64,000 nucleotides of DNA from PCC-7336 sp039817825 (GTDB lineage: Bacteria > Cyanobacteriota > Cyanobacteriia > Thermostichales > PCC-7336), in the NCBI GenBank assembly GCA_039817825.1, contig JBCBVA010000004.1:1-64000 (forward strand). The letters run 5' to 3'. The translations under genes were made by a program, and so were the position numbers. Position 1 is the first letter of the stretch. Every line of letters starts with the position of its first letter. Of this stretch, positions 35,688 through 45,214 are shown piece by piece. The notes below the pieces were generated by a model. The model was not told the DNA's origin. It searched no databases and saw only the letters and a program-made list of their open reading frames with translations.

Positions 35688-37340
35688 ATGTTGGCTATTG
35701 ATTTCGGCACCAGTAACACGGTTGTGGCGCAATTGTCGGGGGAGACGGTATCGGTATTGCGCCTACCCAATCTTTCTCGCCCTGACGCAGAGGGGGCTCC
35801 CACCATTCCCAGTCAGGTGTATGTCGAGGATGCGCGAACAGGGCAGGTGATTATCGGCCAGGCGGTCAGCGATCGCGGCCTGGATGTCAAAAGCGATCCA
35901 CGCTATTTCAGACACTTCAAGCGGGGGATTGGGGTCGATGTCCGAGGGTTTGTCCCCGAACTCGACGGGGTGGAGGTGACCCCTGAATTAGTAGGGGAGT
36001 GGTTCTTGAAACAGGTGGTGAAAGCGACTCAAGCCATGCTTAGAGAAGCTGCTGTTGGAGAAGCTCTTCTTGGAGAAGCAGATAGTTCCAAGACGGATAG
36101 TGCCGAACCGGACAGCTGGGTGTTTACCGTTCCGGTGGATAGTTTCGAAGCTTACCGTCAGTGGTTAAGCACGATTGCCGAGTCTCTGGGAATTTTACAG
36201 TTGCAACTCCTGGATGAGCCCACGGCTGCAGCATTGGATTATGGGTTGCAAGAAAACCGCAATTTTCTGGTGGTTGATTTTGGTGGGGGAACCCTCGATC
36301 TAGCGTTAATTCAACCGGGAAAAGCTCCGGGGGGTCGAGCCTGGGGCACGTTTGTGAAATGGGGGGCGTCGCGGCTGAAATCCCAGCAGGGTCAATCCAC
36401 AACCGCCAAAGCGATCGCTAAAGCCGCCCAAACACTGGGGGGAGCAGACTTGGACCGTTGGTTGGCGGAAGCTTGGTGCCAGCAGCATAATTTACACAAC
36501 AATCGCCTCATTACTCGAATGGCGGAGCGGGTCAAAATTGCCCTATCAGAGCGAGAGCAGGCCCAAGAGGTATTTTTCGATGACGAAACCTTTCAGTCGG
36601 TGGAATTAGAAGCCTCCCGAGCCCAATTCACCCAATTGTTGACCCACAACAAGCTATTCGATCGCCTCAATTCAGCCCTCAATCAAGTCCTGTTGCAAGC
36701 TCAGCAGCGGGGTCTGGACAAATCCGATATTCAAGCGGTCGTGGCGGTAGGAGGAACCTGCAAGATTCCGGCCATCCGCGCTTGGCTAGAGGACGAATTT
36801 GGGGCGGATAAACTCTATGCTTCGGAACCTCTAGAGGCGATCGCCAAAGGAGCCCTACAAATTGCTCGGGGAATTGAGGTGCGTGACTTTCTCTATCACA
36901 GCTACGGCATTCGCTACTGGAACCAGCGCACCAATAGCCACGACTGGCATCCTCTCATTCAGGCGGGACTCCCCTACCCGTTACCGGAGCCGGTGGAATT
37001 AGTGCTGGGGGCATCGATTGAAAATCAGCCCAGTATTGAGCTGGTGATTGGGGAATTAGGGGAATCGGATGAAGCGGTAGAGGTGTATTTTTCCGAGGGA
37101 CAGTTGGTCACCCGCCAGCGCGTTACAGATGCAGATGGGCAGGCAAAGCCCGTTCAAGCTCTGAATGACGATGCGGATACGCGGGCGATCGCCCAGCTAC
37201 AGCCTGTAGGCCAGCCGGGTAGCGATCGGTTGCTGTTGCAGTTCCAGGTGGATAAGCAGCGGCGGTTGTGTGTCACAGTTGAAGACTTACTCACCAACGA
37301 AACCCTGCAGGATAACCAGCCCATCATTGACTTGAGGTAG
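35688..37340 (+). CDS. Short Hsp70-like ATPase
   Basis: The 550-residue protein has the actin-like ATPase fold of Hsp70: phosphate-1 loop LAIDFGTSNTVVAQL at the start, LLDEPTAAALDYGL with the connecting segment, phosphate-2 FLVVDFGGGTLDLALIQ near residue 203, and adenosine motif AVVAVGGTCKIPAIRAWLEDEF. The C-terminal part lacks the recognisable DnaK substrate-binding lid and is shorter, although it has beta-rich sequence (VEVYFSEGQLVTRQRV). No J-domain or GrpE partner is adjacent. It is probably a specialised cyanobacterial Hsp70 family member of unknown client. A 17-bp tandem repeat begins at its stop codon. Confidence 0.8.
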   Translation: MLAIDFGTSNTVVAQLSGETVSVLRLPNLSRPDAEGAPTIPSQVYVEDARTGQVIIGQAVSDRGLDVKSDPRYFRHFKRGIGVDVRGFVPELDGVEVTPELVGEWFLKQVVKATQAMLREAAVGEALLGEADSSKTDSAEPDSWVFTVPVDSFEAYRQWLSTIAESLGILQLQLLDEPTAAALDYGLQENRNFLVVDFGGGTLDLALIQPGKAPGGRAWGTFVKWGASRLKSQQGQSTTAKAIAKAAQTLGGADLDRWLAEAWCQQHNLHNNRLITRMAERVKIALSEREQAQEVFFDDETFQSVELEASRAQFTQLLTHNKLFDRLNSALNQVLLQAQQRGLDKSDIQAVVAVGGTCKIPAIRAWLEDEFGADKLYASEPLEAIAKGALQIARGIEVRDFLYHSYGIRYWNQRTNSHDWHPLIQAGLPYPLPEPVELVLGASIENQPSIELVIGELGESDEAVEVYFSEGQLVTRQRVTDADGQAKPVQALNDDADTRAIAQLQPVGQPGSDRLLLQFQVDKQRRLCVTVEDLLTNETLQDNQPIIDLR

Positions 37341-37397
37341 GCGGTGAATTCTGGCAGGTGGTGAATTCTGGCAGGCGGTGAATTCTGGCAAGCGGTG
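37340..37397 (+). repeat. 17-bp tandem repeat, 3.4 copies
   Basis: The unit GGCGGTGAATTCTGGCA occurs at 37340-37356, 37357-37373 (one change) and 37374-37390, with a partial fourth copy to 37397. The array begins at the last base of the Hsp70-like gene's stop codon. Confidence 0.85.
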
Positions 37398-38003
37398 TTA
37401 GCAGTGCTCTGTCAGCGGCGATTGAAAGAATCCACGAACGCTTTCCGGCTGGTTTTGAGAAATTCTCTAAAGACGCCATCTGATTCCCGAATGCGAGGCT
37501 CTACGACAGTTTGCGGTGATTGGTACTAAATGTTTCCAACGTCAGCATGTGCGGTGATGGTGGTCGAGAGGGCGATCGCGAGAAACTCCCCCAGAGGTAA
37601 GGAGTTTTGACGGGTGGCAGGCAGGCTTGCAGGGGCACACCAATGGTGGAGAACATGGTGTTAGTACCGCTCGATCGGCAGTCTCAGCGCCTGAGCTACC
37701 GTTTTTGTCACAAGAAATCTGTATGGTGGTCAAGTAAAGCTAGGTGTAAACACATATGCTCGCAGCGCAATACGCGATGGAGTAGTGCCAATCGCTGGCT
37801 TATCCGAGATATTCCGGATTGACGTAACCCAGTCTGCTGGTGCTTTGTCCGGGCTAGCGTATCTACCGTTATTGCACCTTTGCGAGTGGTTGACGGCTAT
37901 TTTAGCCTGTTGCTTTACGGTGATGTTCGAGAGCCGCTCAGTCTCGCGCTCTATCGCCAGTCCATCGTTTGGCTGGCATGTCCCATGACGGAGGATCGAC
38001 CCC
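37398..38003. other. Region upstream of the two-component pair
   Basis: About 600 bases without a supported gene. Short open frames on both strands here have no ribosome sites or family resemblance. It should include the promoter of the response regulator. Confidence 0.35.
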
Positions 38004-38684
38004 ATGAAAATCTTGCTCGTTGAAGACGACGATCGCATCGCGGGAGCGTTAGCGGAAGATCTCTCAGATAGTCATTACGCCGTTGATATTGCCGAAGATG
38101 GTCAGGCTGCTTGGGATTTATCCGAAGCCTACGATTACGACTTAATTCTGCTGGACGTCATGCTGCCTCGCATTGACGGTATTACCCTCTGCAAGCGACT
38201 GCGTAAAACCGGCTGTAAAACCCCCATCTTGATGCTGACTGCCCGCGACACCGGAGACGATATGGTCACTGGGTTGGATGCTGGGGCTGACGATTATGTT
38301 GTCAAGCCGTTCGATCTCGATACCCTGTCTGCCAGAATCCGGGCGTTGCTGCGGCGCGGTGAAATCTCGCTGCCCCCCAATCTGGAATGGGGAGATCTGA
38401 GCCTCAACCCCAATGCCCAGGAGTCTTACTACCAGACCAAGCTATTGGGGTTAACTCCGACTGAATTCCGGTTGCTGGAATTGTTCATGCGCAATCCCAG
38501 GCGGGTGTTCAGCCGCAGTGCCATTCTCGATAAACTGTGGCCGTATGCCGATGCTCCTGAAGAAGAAACGGTCAAAATGCATATTTTGGGATTGCGCCGC
38601 AAGCTCAAGCAAGCTGGGGCCGATACCGATTTGATCGAAACTGTCTATGGCGTGGGGTATCGCCTCAAGCATGATGAAGAATAG
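38004..38684 (+). CDS. OmpR-family response regulator
   Basis: The 226-residue protein has a receiver domain with acidic pocket EDDD at residues 7-10, phosphoacceptor Asp51 (LILLDVMLPRIDG), and Lys101 in YVVKPFDLDTLSARIRALLRRG. The winged-helix DNA-binding domain follows (LLGLTPTEFRLLELFMRNPRRVFSRSAI, quoted as two overlapping halves of one helix region), ending in ETVYGVGYRLK. It is encoded directly before, and overlaps, a histidine kinase gene, so the two form a cognate pair. The Synechocystis RppA/ManR-type regulators are of this class, but the ortholog and signal cannot be named from sequence reading. Confidence 0.92.
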   Translation: MKILLVEDDDRIAGALAEDLSDSHYAVDIAEDGQAAWDLSEAYDYDLILLDVMLPRIDGITLCKRLRKTGCKTPILMLTARDTGDDMVTGLDAGADDYVVKPFDLDTLSARIRALLRRGEISLPPNLEWGDLSLNPNAQESYYQTKLLGLTPTEFRLLELFMRNPRRVFSRSAILDKLWPYADAPEEETVKMHILGLRRKLKQAGADTDLIETVYGVGYRLKHDEE

Positions 38685-40107
38685 ACTCTTTTTCAGCCTG
38701 CGATGGCAGTTACTGTTGTCTTATCTGCTTGTCATGGCGGCAACCGTTGTGGCGTTTCAGGCAGGGGTTTATATTCTATTCAATCGCAGCTTGTATAGAG
38801 AAATCGATCGCAAGCTGCTCACGTTGGCTCAATCTGCCAGCCCATCTTTGGCCTCCATCCTGGATGAAGGGGAAGAGTATCTAGACGACGTTGAAGAGGT
38901 GCCGTGGCGAGATATTTTCAATCGCGATCGTCAGAGCCTAGAGTGGTTTAACGCTAGGGGAGAGTTGCTGGCTAGAAAAGGGACGCTCATCATTTCGGCT
39001 CCCCATCGCCTCAGGACGCAAGAGTTTGCGTTAGGATCTCCCCCGATTCCCGTCAGAGCCTACACAATTTCTGCATTTAGCGACGATCCGGAGACGGGAG
39101 AACGGGTACTGGAAGGCTACATTCGGGCTAGCCAGTCCATTGAAGTGCTCAACCAAGAACGCCTGCAAATTGTGCAAATTTTGGGGATTAGCGGAGCGGC
39201 CGCAGTGGTACTGATCGGTGCAGGCGGTTTGTGGCTGACTCGGCGCGCCCTCAAACCGGTTGAAGAGAGTTTCAATTACCTGAAACAATTCACCGCCGAT
39301 GCCTCTCACGAACTGCGCAGTCCTCTGACAGCTATCTCGCTGTCGGTGGACGTGCTGCAACGCCATCCCGAGCGCATTCACCCGTCCGATATTCGCAAGA
39401 TTGATGCGATCGCCAGTGCCGCCCGCCAAATGACCCGTCTAACGGAAGACTTATTGCTCTTAACGCGTACGGATTCATCCAACCGCTTGCCCAGCAGGCG
39501 GGAGGTTATTCTTCTGAAAACCATGCTGGCGGACGTGGTTGACCGAGTCACCCCCCAAGCCGATCTAAAATCTTTGACTCTAGTTGTTCCCCCTGCGTTC
39601 AGAGGAACCACCCGGCCAACCGCATCGAGTGAGCCGTCCACAGGGGCCGATGCCAAAAAGCTGGAGCTTGTCAAAGTGCGAGGGGACAAGCTGCAACTGC
39701 AACGGTTGTTTGCCAATCTGGTTGAGAATGCGATCCAATACACTCCGTCCGGCGGACAGATTGCGATCGACGCTGCTGTTGGGCCAAGTGCCGTGACGAT
39801 TTCGGTAGAAGACTCTGGTATTGGCATCGGCCCGGACATGCTGCCCTATATTTTTCAGCGGTTTTGGCGTGCGGATCGAGCACGGAGTCGCCGCTCGAAG
39901 GGATCGGGACTGGGGTTGGCAATCGCTCAAGCGATCGCTCGTCAACATGGTGGTGAGATTAGCGTCACTAGCGTTGTCAACGTTGGCAGTACGTTCCATG
40001 TGCGGTTGCCGATACTTCGGGGGGGGCGCGATGATAAAGCCGTTACCCCCCTCGCTGCCGAGCGTGCCCTCCCGCCGAAAGGCTCCAGTCAGGGTCAAGC
40101 TAGTTGA
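38671..40107 (+). CDS. Membrane sensor histidine kinase
   Basis: ATG 38671 lies inside the end of the response-regulator gene, giving a 14-base overlap and 478 residues; a second ATG is the next codon. Two membrane helices (LLLSYLLVMAATVVAFQAGV near 13-35 and IVQILGISGAAAVVLIGAGGL near 168-190) flank an extracytoplasmic sensor domain of about 130 residues rich in Asp/Glu. Next are a HAMP-like linker, H-box DASHELRSPLTAISL, N-box NLVENAIQYTPSGG, G1 EDSGIGIG, F-box FQRFWRADRARS and G2 KGSGLGLAIAQAIA. All catalytic motifs are intact. The signal is unknown. Confidence 0.9.
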   Translation: MMKNRLFFSLRWQLLLSYLLVMAATVVAFQAGVYILFNRSLYREIDRKLLTLAQSASPSLASILDEGEEYLDDVEEVPWRDIFNRDRQSLEWFNARGELLARKGTLIISAPHRLRTQEFALGSPPIPVRAYTISAFSDDPETGERVLEGYIRASQSIEVLNQERLQIVQILGISGAAAVVLIGAGGLWLTRRALKPVEESFNYLKQFTADASHELRSPLTAISLSVDVLQRHPERIHPSDIRKIDAIASAARQMTRLTEDLLLLTRTDSSNRLPSRREVILLKTMLADVVDRVTPQADLKSLTLVVPPAFRGTTRPTASSEPSTGADAKKLELVKVRGDKLQLQRLFANLVENAIQYTPSGGQIAIDAAVGPSAVTISVEDSGIGIGPDMLPYIFQRFWRADRARSRRSKGSGLGLAIAQAIARQHGGEISVTSVVNVGSTFHVRLPILRGGRDDKAVTPLAAERALPPKGSSQGQAS

Positions 40108-40837
40108 GGCCGTGCTTTCCAGGAATGCTTGAAGCCATAGCTCTCGTCGCCGTACAAGGCATTCGCTATCTCATTGGTCACAGACGGTTAAGGGGTCGGA
40201 CGTTCCGGGGATTGGATGCCCGCCGGTTCTATGGTGCTTGCCATGTCAATTTGAAATCCGGCGAACGTGGGGGCTAAAAATGGTCTAATGTAATGCCCAA
40301 TAATGCATATGCTGTCTATCAGAATGTAGTTCTTTTTTGGATCGAAATAATCTCTTGACGCCCTGGTATTCGGTATCCTAATCATTTATCCAAGAAGGGC
40401 GAAACGATATGTATGGCTATGTTGGGGATCGCCTGGGAAATTTGATACTTCTTCGTAGGATTCGTTTGGGGTATCTATCTCTCGGTCTCTCTAAATAGAG
40501 TTTTTCCTCAATTGCTTCCGAGTCGTATAGAGGCTGTTTTTTCTCTCTAGGACAGCAACTTGTACAGTGGGAGATTTTAGCGCTCGCTACCTTTCTTTTA
40601 GGCTCTAGACGCCATTGCCGTTCATAAATAAACAATTCAAATTAGTACTTAAAATAACAGACTTTCTAAGGGGGCTGCGTAGCTAGAGGCACGTGGATTT
40701 GATGCCATCTTTCCGAATTGCTTACGCATTAATAATATGTTTATAATCTTGCAACTTTGATTCATCACAACAACCCGTTTGCGTGCATGCGCGGCGGCCC
40801 AAATTTGTATTTGGGAGTACGGCGGAGGTCCCGATTT
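40108..40837. other. AT-rich intergenic region
   Basis: About 730 bases between rightward genes. The part 40270-40760 is markedly richer in A and T than its surroundings, and may contain old decayed or acquired sequence plus the protease promoter. A short stretch at 40229-40255 resembles the left end of the 95-bp element but lacks the rest. No gene was supported. Confidence 0.4.
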
Positions 40838-42121
40838 ATGAGCAGTAGCAAACTCTCCATGTCATCTCTTGACTTACTGTCGGGGATGGTTGAGCGCGAT
40901 GCGAGCACGGCGCATGGGTCTAGTTGTGGATGTCAGTCTTGCTGTTCTGGCAGCGCAGCTGCTTCAACCTCTCCTCGGTCGACATCTTCGAGTTCGGGCT
41001 CTCTGGGCAGCTTGTGGAAGCAGCCAGGCGGCAAAGGCACACCGTTGACGCTGACATACAGTTTGACCTCTGGGTTCCTAAACGGAATTAATGGGGTACC
41101 CAGGTGGCAAGTCAGAGCTGCTGTTGAAAAAGCGTTTTCAGTCTTTGCCAAGTATGTCCCCATACGGTTTGTGGAGACAGTCGATCGCGGCCCCAGCACT
41201 CAAGCTCTTTTGAAGCAGTTCCAGCCGGCGGGTAATGAAGCTAAACTGCGATTCCACCGCAGCAACATCGACGGAAATGGTGGAACGATCGCGGAGGCTT
41301 ATTTCCCCGGAGAAGGGGATTCCATTGCGGGCGATATTTTCTTCGACAACGAACGATGGGACCCCGGACTATTTGTGGAGACAGTGTTGCACGAACTCGG
41401 GCATGCCCTGGGTATGAAGCATGTCAGCGGGGTGGATGCCATCCTGAATCCCGTATTGAAACGGCGATTTTCCCGTATTGGCAGTGCTGATTTGCTGTCG
41501 GATGATATTAAGACGATCCGGCGTGCCTACGGAACTGGAAAGGGGGCTGTCCAGCCATTGGGTAGCGAGCAGCCTGCATCTCCCCCCTCTTCGGGGGACA
41601 ATCGGGCCACCATTCGGGGCACCAAACGTGGCGATCGCCTGGTGGGCAGCAGTCGAAATCAAACAATCTACGGACGGGAAGGCAACGACACCCTATTGGG
41701 TGAGGCGGGACGCGATAAGCTTTTCGGCGGTCAAGGGTCGGATGACCTTCGAGGGGGAGGCGGTCAGGACAGATTGGTCGGTACGTGGCTGGGTAAGGGT
41801 GAAAAAGATCGGTTGACGGGAGGCAAGCAGGCCGACTTGTTTGTACTGGGAACGCAGAAGAGAGCGCTGTATGACGATGCCAAATCCGGCACTTTGGGCA
41901 CTAAGGACTATGCGCTTGTGACCGACTTCCGGCGTTCGGACGGGGACACGATTCAACTGAGTGACAAGTTTGAATATCGCTTGGGGAGCGCGCCCAAGGG
42001 GGTGGCCAGCGGAAGAGCAATTTTTATCGATAACCCTGGGGGGGCAACGGATGAACTTGTGGGCGTTGTTCGTGGCTTAGGCAATCTCGGTTTGAATAGC
42101 AGCGCCTTCATCTTTGTATAG
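40838..42121 (+). CDS. RTX-type matrixin metalloprotease
   Basis: ATG 40838 (GGAGG about 9 bases upstream) gives 427 residues; an upstream in-frame start at 40757 is less likely. After a Ser/Cys-rich lead, including SCGCQSCCSGS near residues 29-39, a matrixin (M10A-like) catalytic domain carries the zinc site HELGHALGMKH at residues 185-195 (ligands H185, H189, H195; base E186). A calcium-binding RTX region follows, with GGxGxDxLxGG-type nonapeptides (GREGNDTLLGEAGRDKLFGG). RTX repeats and the absence of a Sec signal indicate export by a type I system. No ABC exporter is adjacent. A methionine after the zinc site is not obvious in the usual spacing. Confidence 0.85.
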   Translation: MSSSKLSMSSLDLLSGMVERDASTAHGSSCGCQSCCSGSAAASTSPRSTSSSSGSLGSLWKQPGGKGTPLTLTYSLTSGFLNGINGVPRWQVRAAVEKAFSVFAKYVPIRFVETVDRGPSTQALLKQFQPAGNEAKLRFHRSNIDGNGGTIAEAYFPGEGDSIAGDIFFDNERWDPGLFVETVLHELGHALGMKHVSGVDAILNPVLKRRFSRIGSADLLSDDIKTIRRAYGTGKGAVQPLGSEQPASPPSSGDNRATIRGTKRGDRLVGSSRNQTIYGREGNDTLLGEAGRDKLFGGQGSDDLRGGGGQDRLVGTWLGKGEKDRLTGGKQADLFVLGTQKRALYDDAKSGTLGTKDYALVTDFRRSDGDTIQLSDKFEYRLGSAPKGVASGRAIFIDNPGGATDELVGVVRGLGNLGLNSSAFIFV

Positions 42122-42558
42122 GTCGGGTAGCAGACTTAGAGGGGGGATCGCTGTCTGGGCAGATCGCGCTATCCCTGGCATCCGATGCCTAATGGCGACC
42201 TGAGTTCGGTAGCTCTCATCTCCAACCGTTCTCCCACATTGGGAAAAGAGAGCAAGAGTGCCTTCACTCAAATGCTGTCGTTGCGCTGTAGGCAATTCAC
42301 CAACTTTAGTAGTTTCGTCGAACAAATGCTGTCGTTGCACTGTAGGCAATTCACCAACTTTAGTAGTTTCGTCGAACTGACGTTAATGGCAGTGTCGATT
42401 ATCATTCAATGCGAAAATCGCCATCCTGCAAGGGGAAGCGACCGGACAGTTCAAGTCATTGCAAGAGATTTGGTTCGGTGAGACAGACCCGGCCAATACT
42501 ACGAGCTTGTCAGTCGCGTCATACGCGAACGATAATCCACTTAGCTCTCTAAACTAAA
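42122..42558. other. Intergenic region with a tandem duplication
   Basis: This lies between the protease and ycf4, which are convergent. It holds the 54-bp duplication listed separately. A reverse-strand open frame through it (42077-42349) is not supported by a ribosome site. Confidence 0.35.
42271..42377. repeat. 54-bp tandem duplication
   Basis: The unit starting AATGCTGTCGTTG at 42271 is repeated exactly 54 bases later at 42325, with one G/A difference, through GTTTCGTCGAAC. Because 54 is a multiple of three, open frames are kept across it. This suggests a recent slippage or recombination event. Confidence 0.85.
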
Positions 42559-43122
42559 TTAGAGACCCTCCAGTGGAACGCTCAAGAAGCTGGCAATTTC
42601 AGCTGCCCGATCTTCAATGGCAGACAGTGCTTCGGGCTGACCCACACGAGTTAGAGGGATGTCACCCTTCTTGCGAATTTGAACGTAGATCGCCCGTTTG
42701 GGATTGAGACCTTCTTTGATATCCACTCGCACGCTTTGAATGTTATCCAGTTTGTAAGTGAATTGGATAGTGCGATTCTTTCCAGGAAAACCGTTGCGCT
42801 TCACTGTAAACTTGCCAGTTTTACGGTTGAACTCGTTGTAGCCGCCACCCACATCCCACGTCCAGGTCAGCCACTGGTACACAGCCGTGAGTAAACCAGC
42901 TACGCCATAGAAAGACATGGCCACCCCTTGAGGCACGAACGCCAAATTCAGACCGTTGGAAAACGGAAGCAGGTTAACCCCCATGTAGCTGGACAACCCT
43001 GCGAGCGAGAACCCAACGCCACCAATGGTGCAGGCGATCGCCACCAACAGTGTCCCTAACCGGCGAGAACCGATGACCTCGTAGCGCAAGTATTGAGTCG
43101 GAGCTTGGGTGGCATCAGTCAT
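42559..43122 (-). CDS. ycf4: Photosystem I assembly protein Ycf4
   Basis: Ycf4 is a thylakoid membrane protein that acts as a scaffold in photosystem I assembly. The 187-residue product has two N-terminal membrane helices (residues about 22-43 and 62-84), with VNLLPFSNGLNLAFVPQGV between them and FYGVAGLLTAVYQWLTWTWD in the second. The soluble C-terminal part follows with GGGYNEFNRKTGKFTVKRNG and IQSVRVDIKEGLNPKRAIYV. The length and motifs match chloroplast and cyanobacterial Ycf4 throughout. Confidence 0.96.
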   Translation of the reverse strand: MTDATQAPTQYLRYEVIGSRRLGTLLVAIACTIGGVGFSLAGLSSYMGVNLLPFSNGLNLAFVPQGVAMSFYGVAGLLTAVYQWLTWTWDVGGGYNEFNRKTGKFTVKRNGFPGKNRTIQFTYKLDNIQSVRVDIKEGLNPKRAIYVQIRKKGDIPLTRVGQPEALSAIEDRAAEIASFLSVPLEGL

Positions 43123-43616
43123 TGGTGTTACAAGCGGGATAAAAACAGAAATTTTTTCAAACTATCTCAGTCTAGTCCGACTTCTGCACGGGATTAGTGA
43201 TGTTTTTAGGCGGGGTCGGGAGTTTTGAGTGTTGCCCCTGGTACAGCAGCCTCTCGAAGTCACGGCACGATCTCTGAATCCAGTCCTTTGTAACCGTCAG
43301 TTTGACTGAGTTATTTGGGCGGGACAGTAATTGCCTCGCAGCACAACGACACTACCAGAGTAAAAATGTCTTGCTCCTCTCTCACATCGTGGGATGCGGA
43401 TGAGAGAAGCGAACTCAGATTGGTCGGAACGCAGACCCAGTCAAGTGTTGCAATTCTGTTTGACGACCCGGTGGATTGTCTGGCGATCGCCGGTTACGTG
43501 TGATGGACGCATTCCGTATCGTCATCGTTAGTTGACACATTTGGCATAGGTGTAGCGCTCTATTCCCGGTTATTGCTTACATTGGGCTGAATACGGGTTT
43601 TCGAGGAGTTGAGGCA
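43123..43616. other. Divergent promoter region of ycf4 and the pentapeptide gene
   Basis: About 490 bases without a supported gene. A 62-codon open frame at 43315-43503 has no ribosome site and no recognisable features. A GCGATCGC octamer lies nearby. Confidence 0.35.
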
Positions 43617-44543
43617 ATGAGCGTACTGACCCCGCAGGAGGTGATCGACAAGCTTCAGCAAGGACTGCCACTCGCCAAGCAAGAGTTGGCCCATATCGAG
43701 TTGCAGGGTCAGTGTTTGGATGGTGGAGATTTTTCGCAGTCTTATATGCGGGTATCCAATCTATCGAATGCCTCCTGCAAGCAAACCAATTTCACGGACA
43801 CCCTGCTAATCCGAGCCTGGTTAGTGGAGACCATTCTTGAAGAGGCAACGTTAATTCGTGCTCAGTTGACTGCCGCCCGGCTGGAGCGGGCCAATTTACG
43901 CCACGCGATCGCCACTCAAACCCGTTTTTTAGGGGCTATTTTCGATGGTGCCGATGCCTCCCATGCAACGATGCAGCAGGCCAACTTGGAAGATTGCAGC
44001 GCTCGAAGGGCCATCTTCCAGGCCACCGACCTCGTAAAAGCCAACCTCAAAGCCTCCGACTGGACGGAGGCCGATTTGTCCAGTGCCAAGTTGGTACAGG
44101 CGGATCTGGATGGGGCCAATCTCACCCGCGCCAAACTCGTGGGCACGCAATTGGACAAAAGCATTCTGAAACGTGCCCGGATTGCCCAAGCAAATTTGAC
44201 ATCTGCAGACGTTATTGGCGCGAATTTAACGGAAGCTTACTTGGCTGAAAGCGATGCGAGCCAGGCCCAATTCGATACCGCGATCGCCGATCGCGCCTAC
44301 GCAAATGGTGTGAATTTCAGCGGAGCTTCGCTGTTTGGTAGCAGTTGGGAACGGGTGAATTTAGCTGGGGCCAACTTTACTGGGGCCAATCTCGGCGATG
44401 CCAATTTCGAACAAGCCAACCTGCGGGGGGTAATATTCGACGGAGCAAATGTAGTTGGCGCCAGTTTGACGGATGCAGTTGGGTTGAGCGACGAGCAAAA
44501 AACTTGGCTACACAAAGAAGGAGCCTTGAACGTTCCAAAGTAA
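43617..44543 (+). CDS. Pentapeptide-repeat protein
   Basis: The 308-residue protein is built of A(D/N)LxX pentapeptide repeats from about residue 30 onward (for example TEADLSSAKLVQADLDGANL and GANFTGANLGDANFEQANLR). They should form a right-handed quadrilateral beta-helix. The N-terminus (VLTPQEVIDKLQQGLPLAKQ) is a short helical cap, and the C-terminus (LSDEQKTWLHKEGAL) is a typical closing segment. There is no signal peptide, so it is cytoplasmic. Cyanobacteria have many such proteins of mostly unknown role. Confidence 0.9.
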   Translation: MSVLTPQEVIDKLQQGLPLAKQELAHIELQGQCLDGGDFSQSYMRVSNLSNASCKQTNFTDTLLIRAWLVETILEEATLIRAQLTAARLERANLRHAIATQTRFLGAIFDGADASHATMQQANLEDCSARRAIFQATDLVKANLKASDWTEADLSSAKLVQADLDGANLTRAKLVGTQLDKSILKRARIAQANLTSADVIGANLTEAYLAESDASQAQFDTAIADRAYANGVNFSGASLFGSSWERVNLAGANFTGANLGDANFEQANLRGVIFDGANVVGASLTDAVGLSDEQKTWLHKEGALNVPK

Positions 44544-44603
44544 CGCGCTTGCGATCTCAATGAAATCGAAGGAATGGCAGCAGCTCTGTCCACACCAACC
44601 TAA

Positions 44604-45083
44604 TTAGGCCGACAGCAGCCGTTCGAGAGCTTCGACCATTACGACATTGGGATGCTTTCCCACTAGCGTTTGCAGAACTTGGCGATCTCCCGTTCCGCAT
44701 GGAGAGGATGAAACAAAGGCAAAATAGGGCACTCCAACCACCCGAAATTCACGCACTTGCTCCGCCCATTGAGGCTCGTCGATGTCGAGCATGACAAAAT
44801 TAACTTGCTCTCCGTAGCGATCGTGCAACTCCGCCACTGTCGGAGCCATAGCGCGGCAAACACTGCACCAATCGGCATAAAACTCTATTAGCACTGGCTT
44901 GCTATCCGCTGCTGCCACACCGTAGGGAACCGAACTACTGGCCGCCTGTTTGAGTGCCGCAAATCCAGACAGTAGGGAACTGGCAAACGCAGAGGGTGGA
45001 TTACTGAAAGCTAGTGAAAAACAACAGGCGATCGCCACCAATGCGACCACCAGTCGACGAGCAATAGATGGCAAGTAACTCAT
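44604..45083 (-). CDS. Membrane-anchored or lumenal thioredoxin (HCF164/TxlA-like)
   Basis: ATG 45083 gives 159 residues. The N-terminus is a signal or anchor helix (LVVALVAIACCFSLAFSNP) ending near an AFAS cleavage-like site. A thioredoxin fold follows, with the active site WCSVC (Cys73, Cys76) in EFYADWCSVCRAMAPTVAEL, plus the cis-Pro segment VVGVPYFAFV. HCF164/TxlA relatives keep apocytochrome heme-binding cysteines reduced in the thylakoid lumen. Its place next to multiheme cytochrome genes and a ResB/ResC pair fits that role. MITE copy C lies between it and the next gene upstream, so co-transcription is uncertain. Confidence 0.8.
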   Translation of the reverse strand: MSYLPSIARRLVVALVAIACCFSLAFSNPPSAFASSLLSGFAALKQAASSSVPYGVAAADSKPVLIEFYADWCSVCRAMAPTVAELHDRYGEQVNFVMLDIDEPQWAEQVREFRVVGVPYFAFVSSSPCGTGDRQVLQTLVGKHPNVVMVEALERLLSA

Positions 45084-45114
45084 GCAAACGTCAATTGAGG
45101 CTATGGGCAGCAAC

Positions 45115-45209
45115 TATAGCGGTCGCCATTTCAGTTGGGACAGAGGTTTTCAGGCACAATCAGGGGTGAACGTAGCTGAAATGTGCGCAATGGTGTAGCC
45201 ATTGCCATA
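45115..45209 (+). mobile_element. 95-bp palindromic MITE-like element, copy C
   Basis: TATAGCGG opens this copy, followed by CATTTCAG and AGCTGAAATG, with the right end at CCATA. Compensating changes in the right-end hairpin (CAATGG...CCATTG instead of CAGTGG...CCACTG) keep the stem paired. It lies between the thioredoxin gene and the b-type membrane protein gene. Confidence 0.72.
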
Positions 45210-45214
45210 ACACT

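Noticed and set aside
40229..40255. Fifth copy of the 95-bp element
   Set aside because: TATGGTGCTTGCCAT-like bases match the left end, but the right half and closing hairpin are missing; it could be chance.
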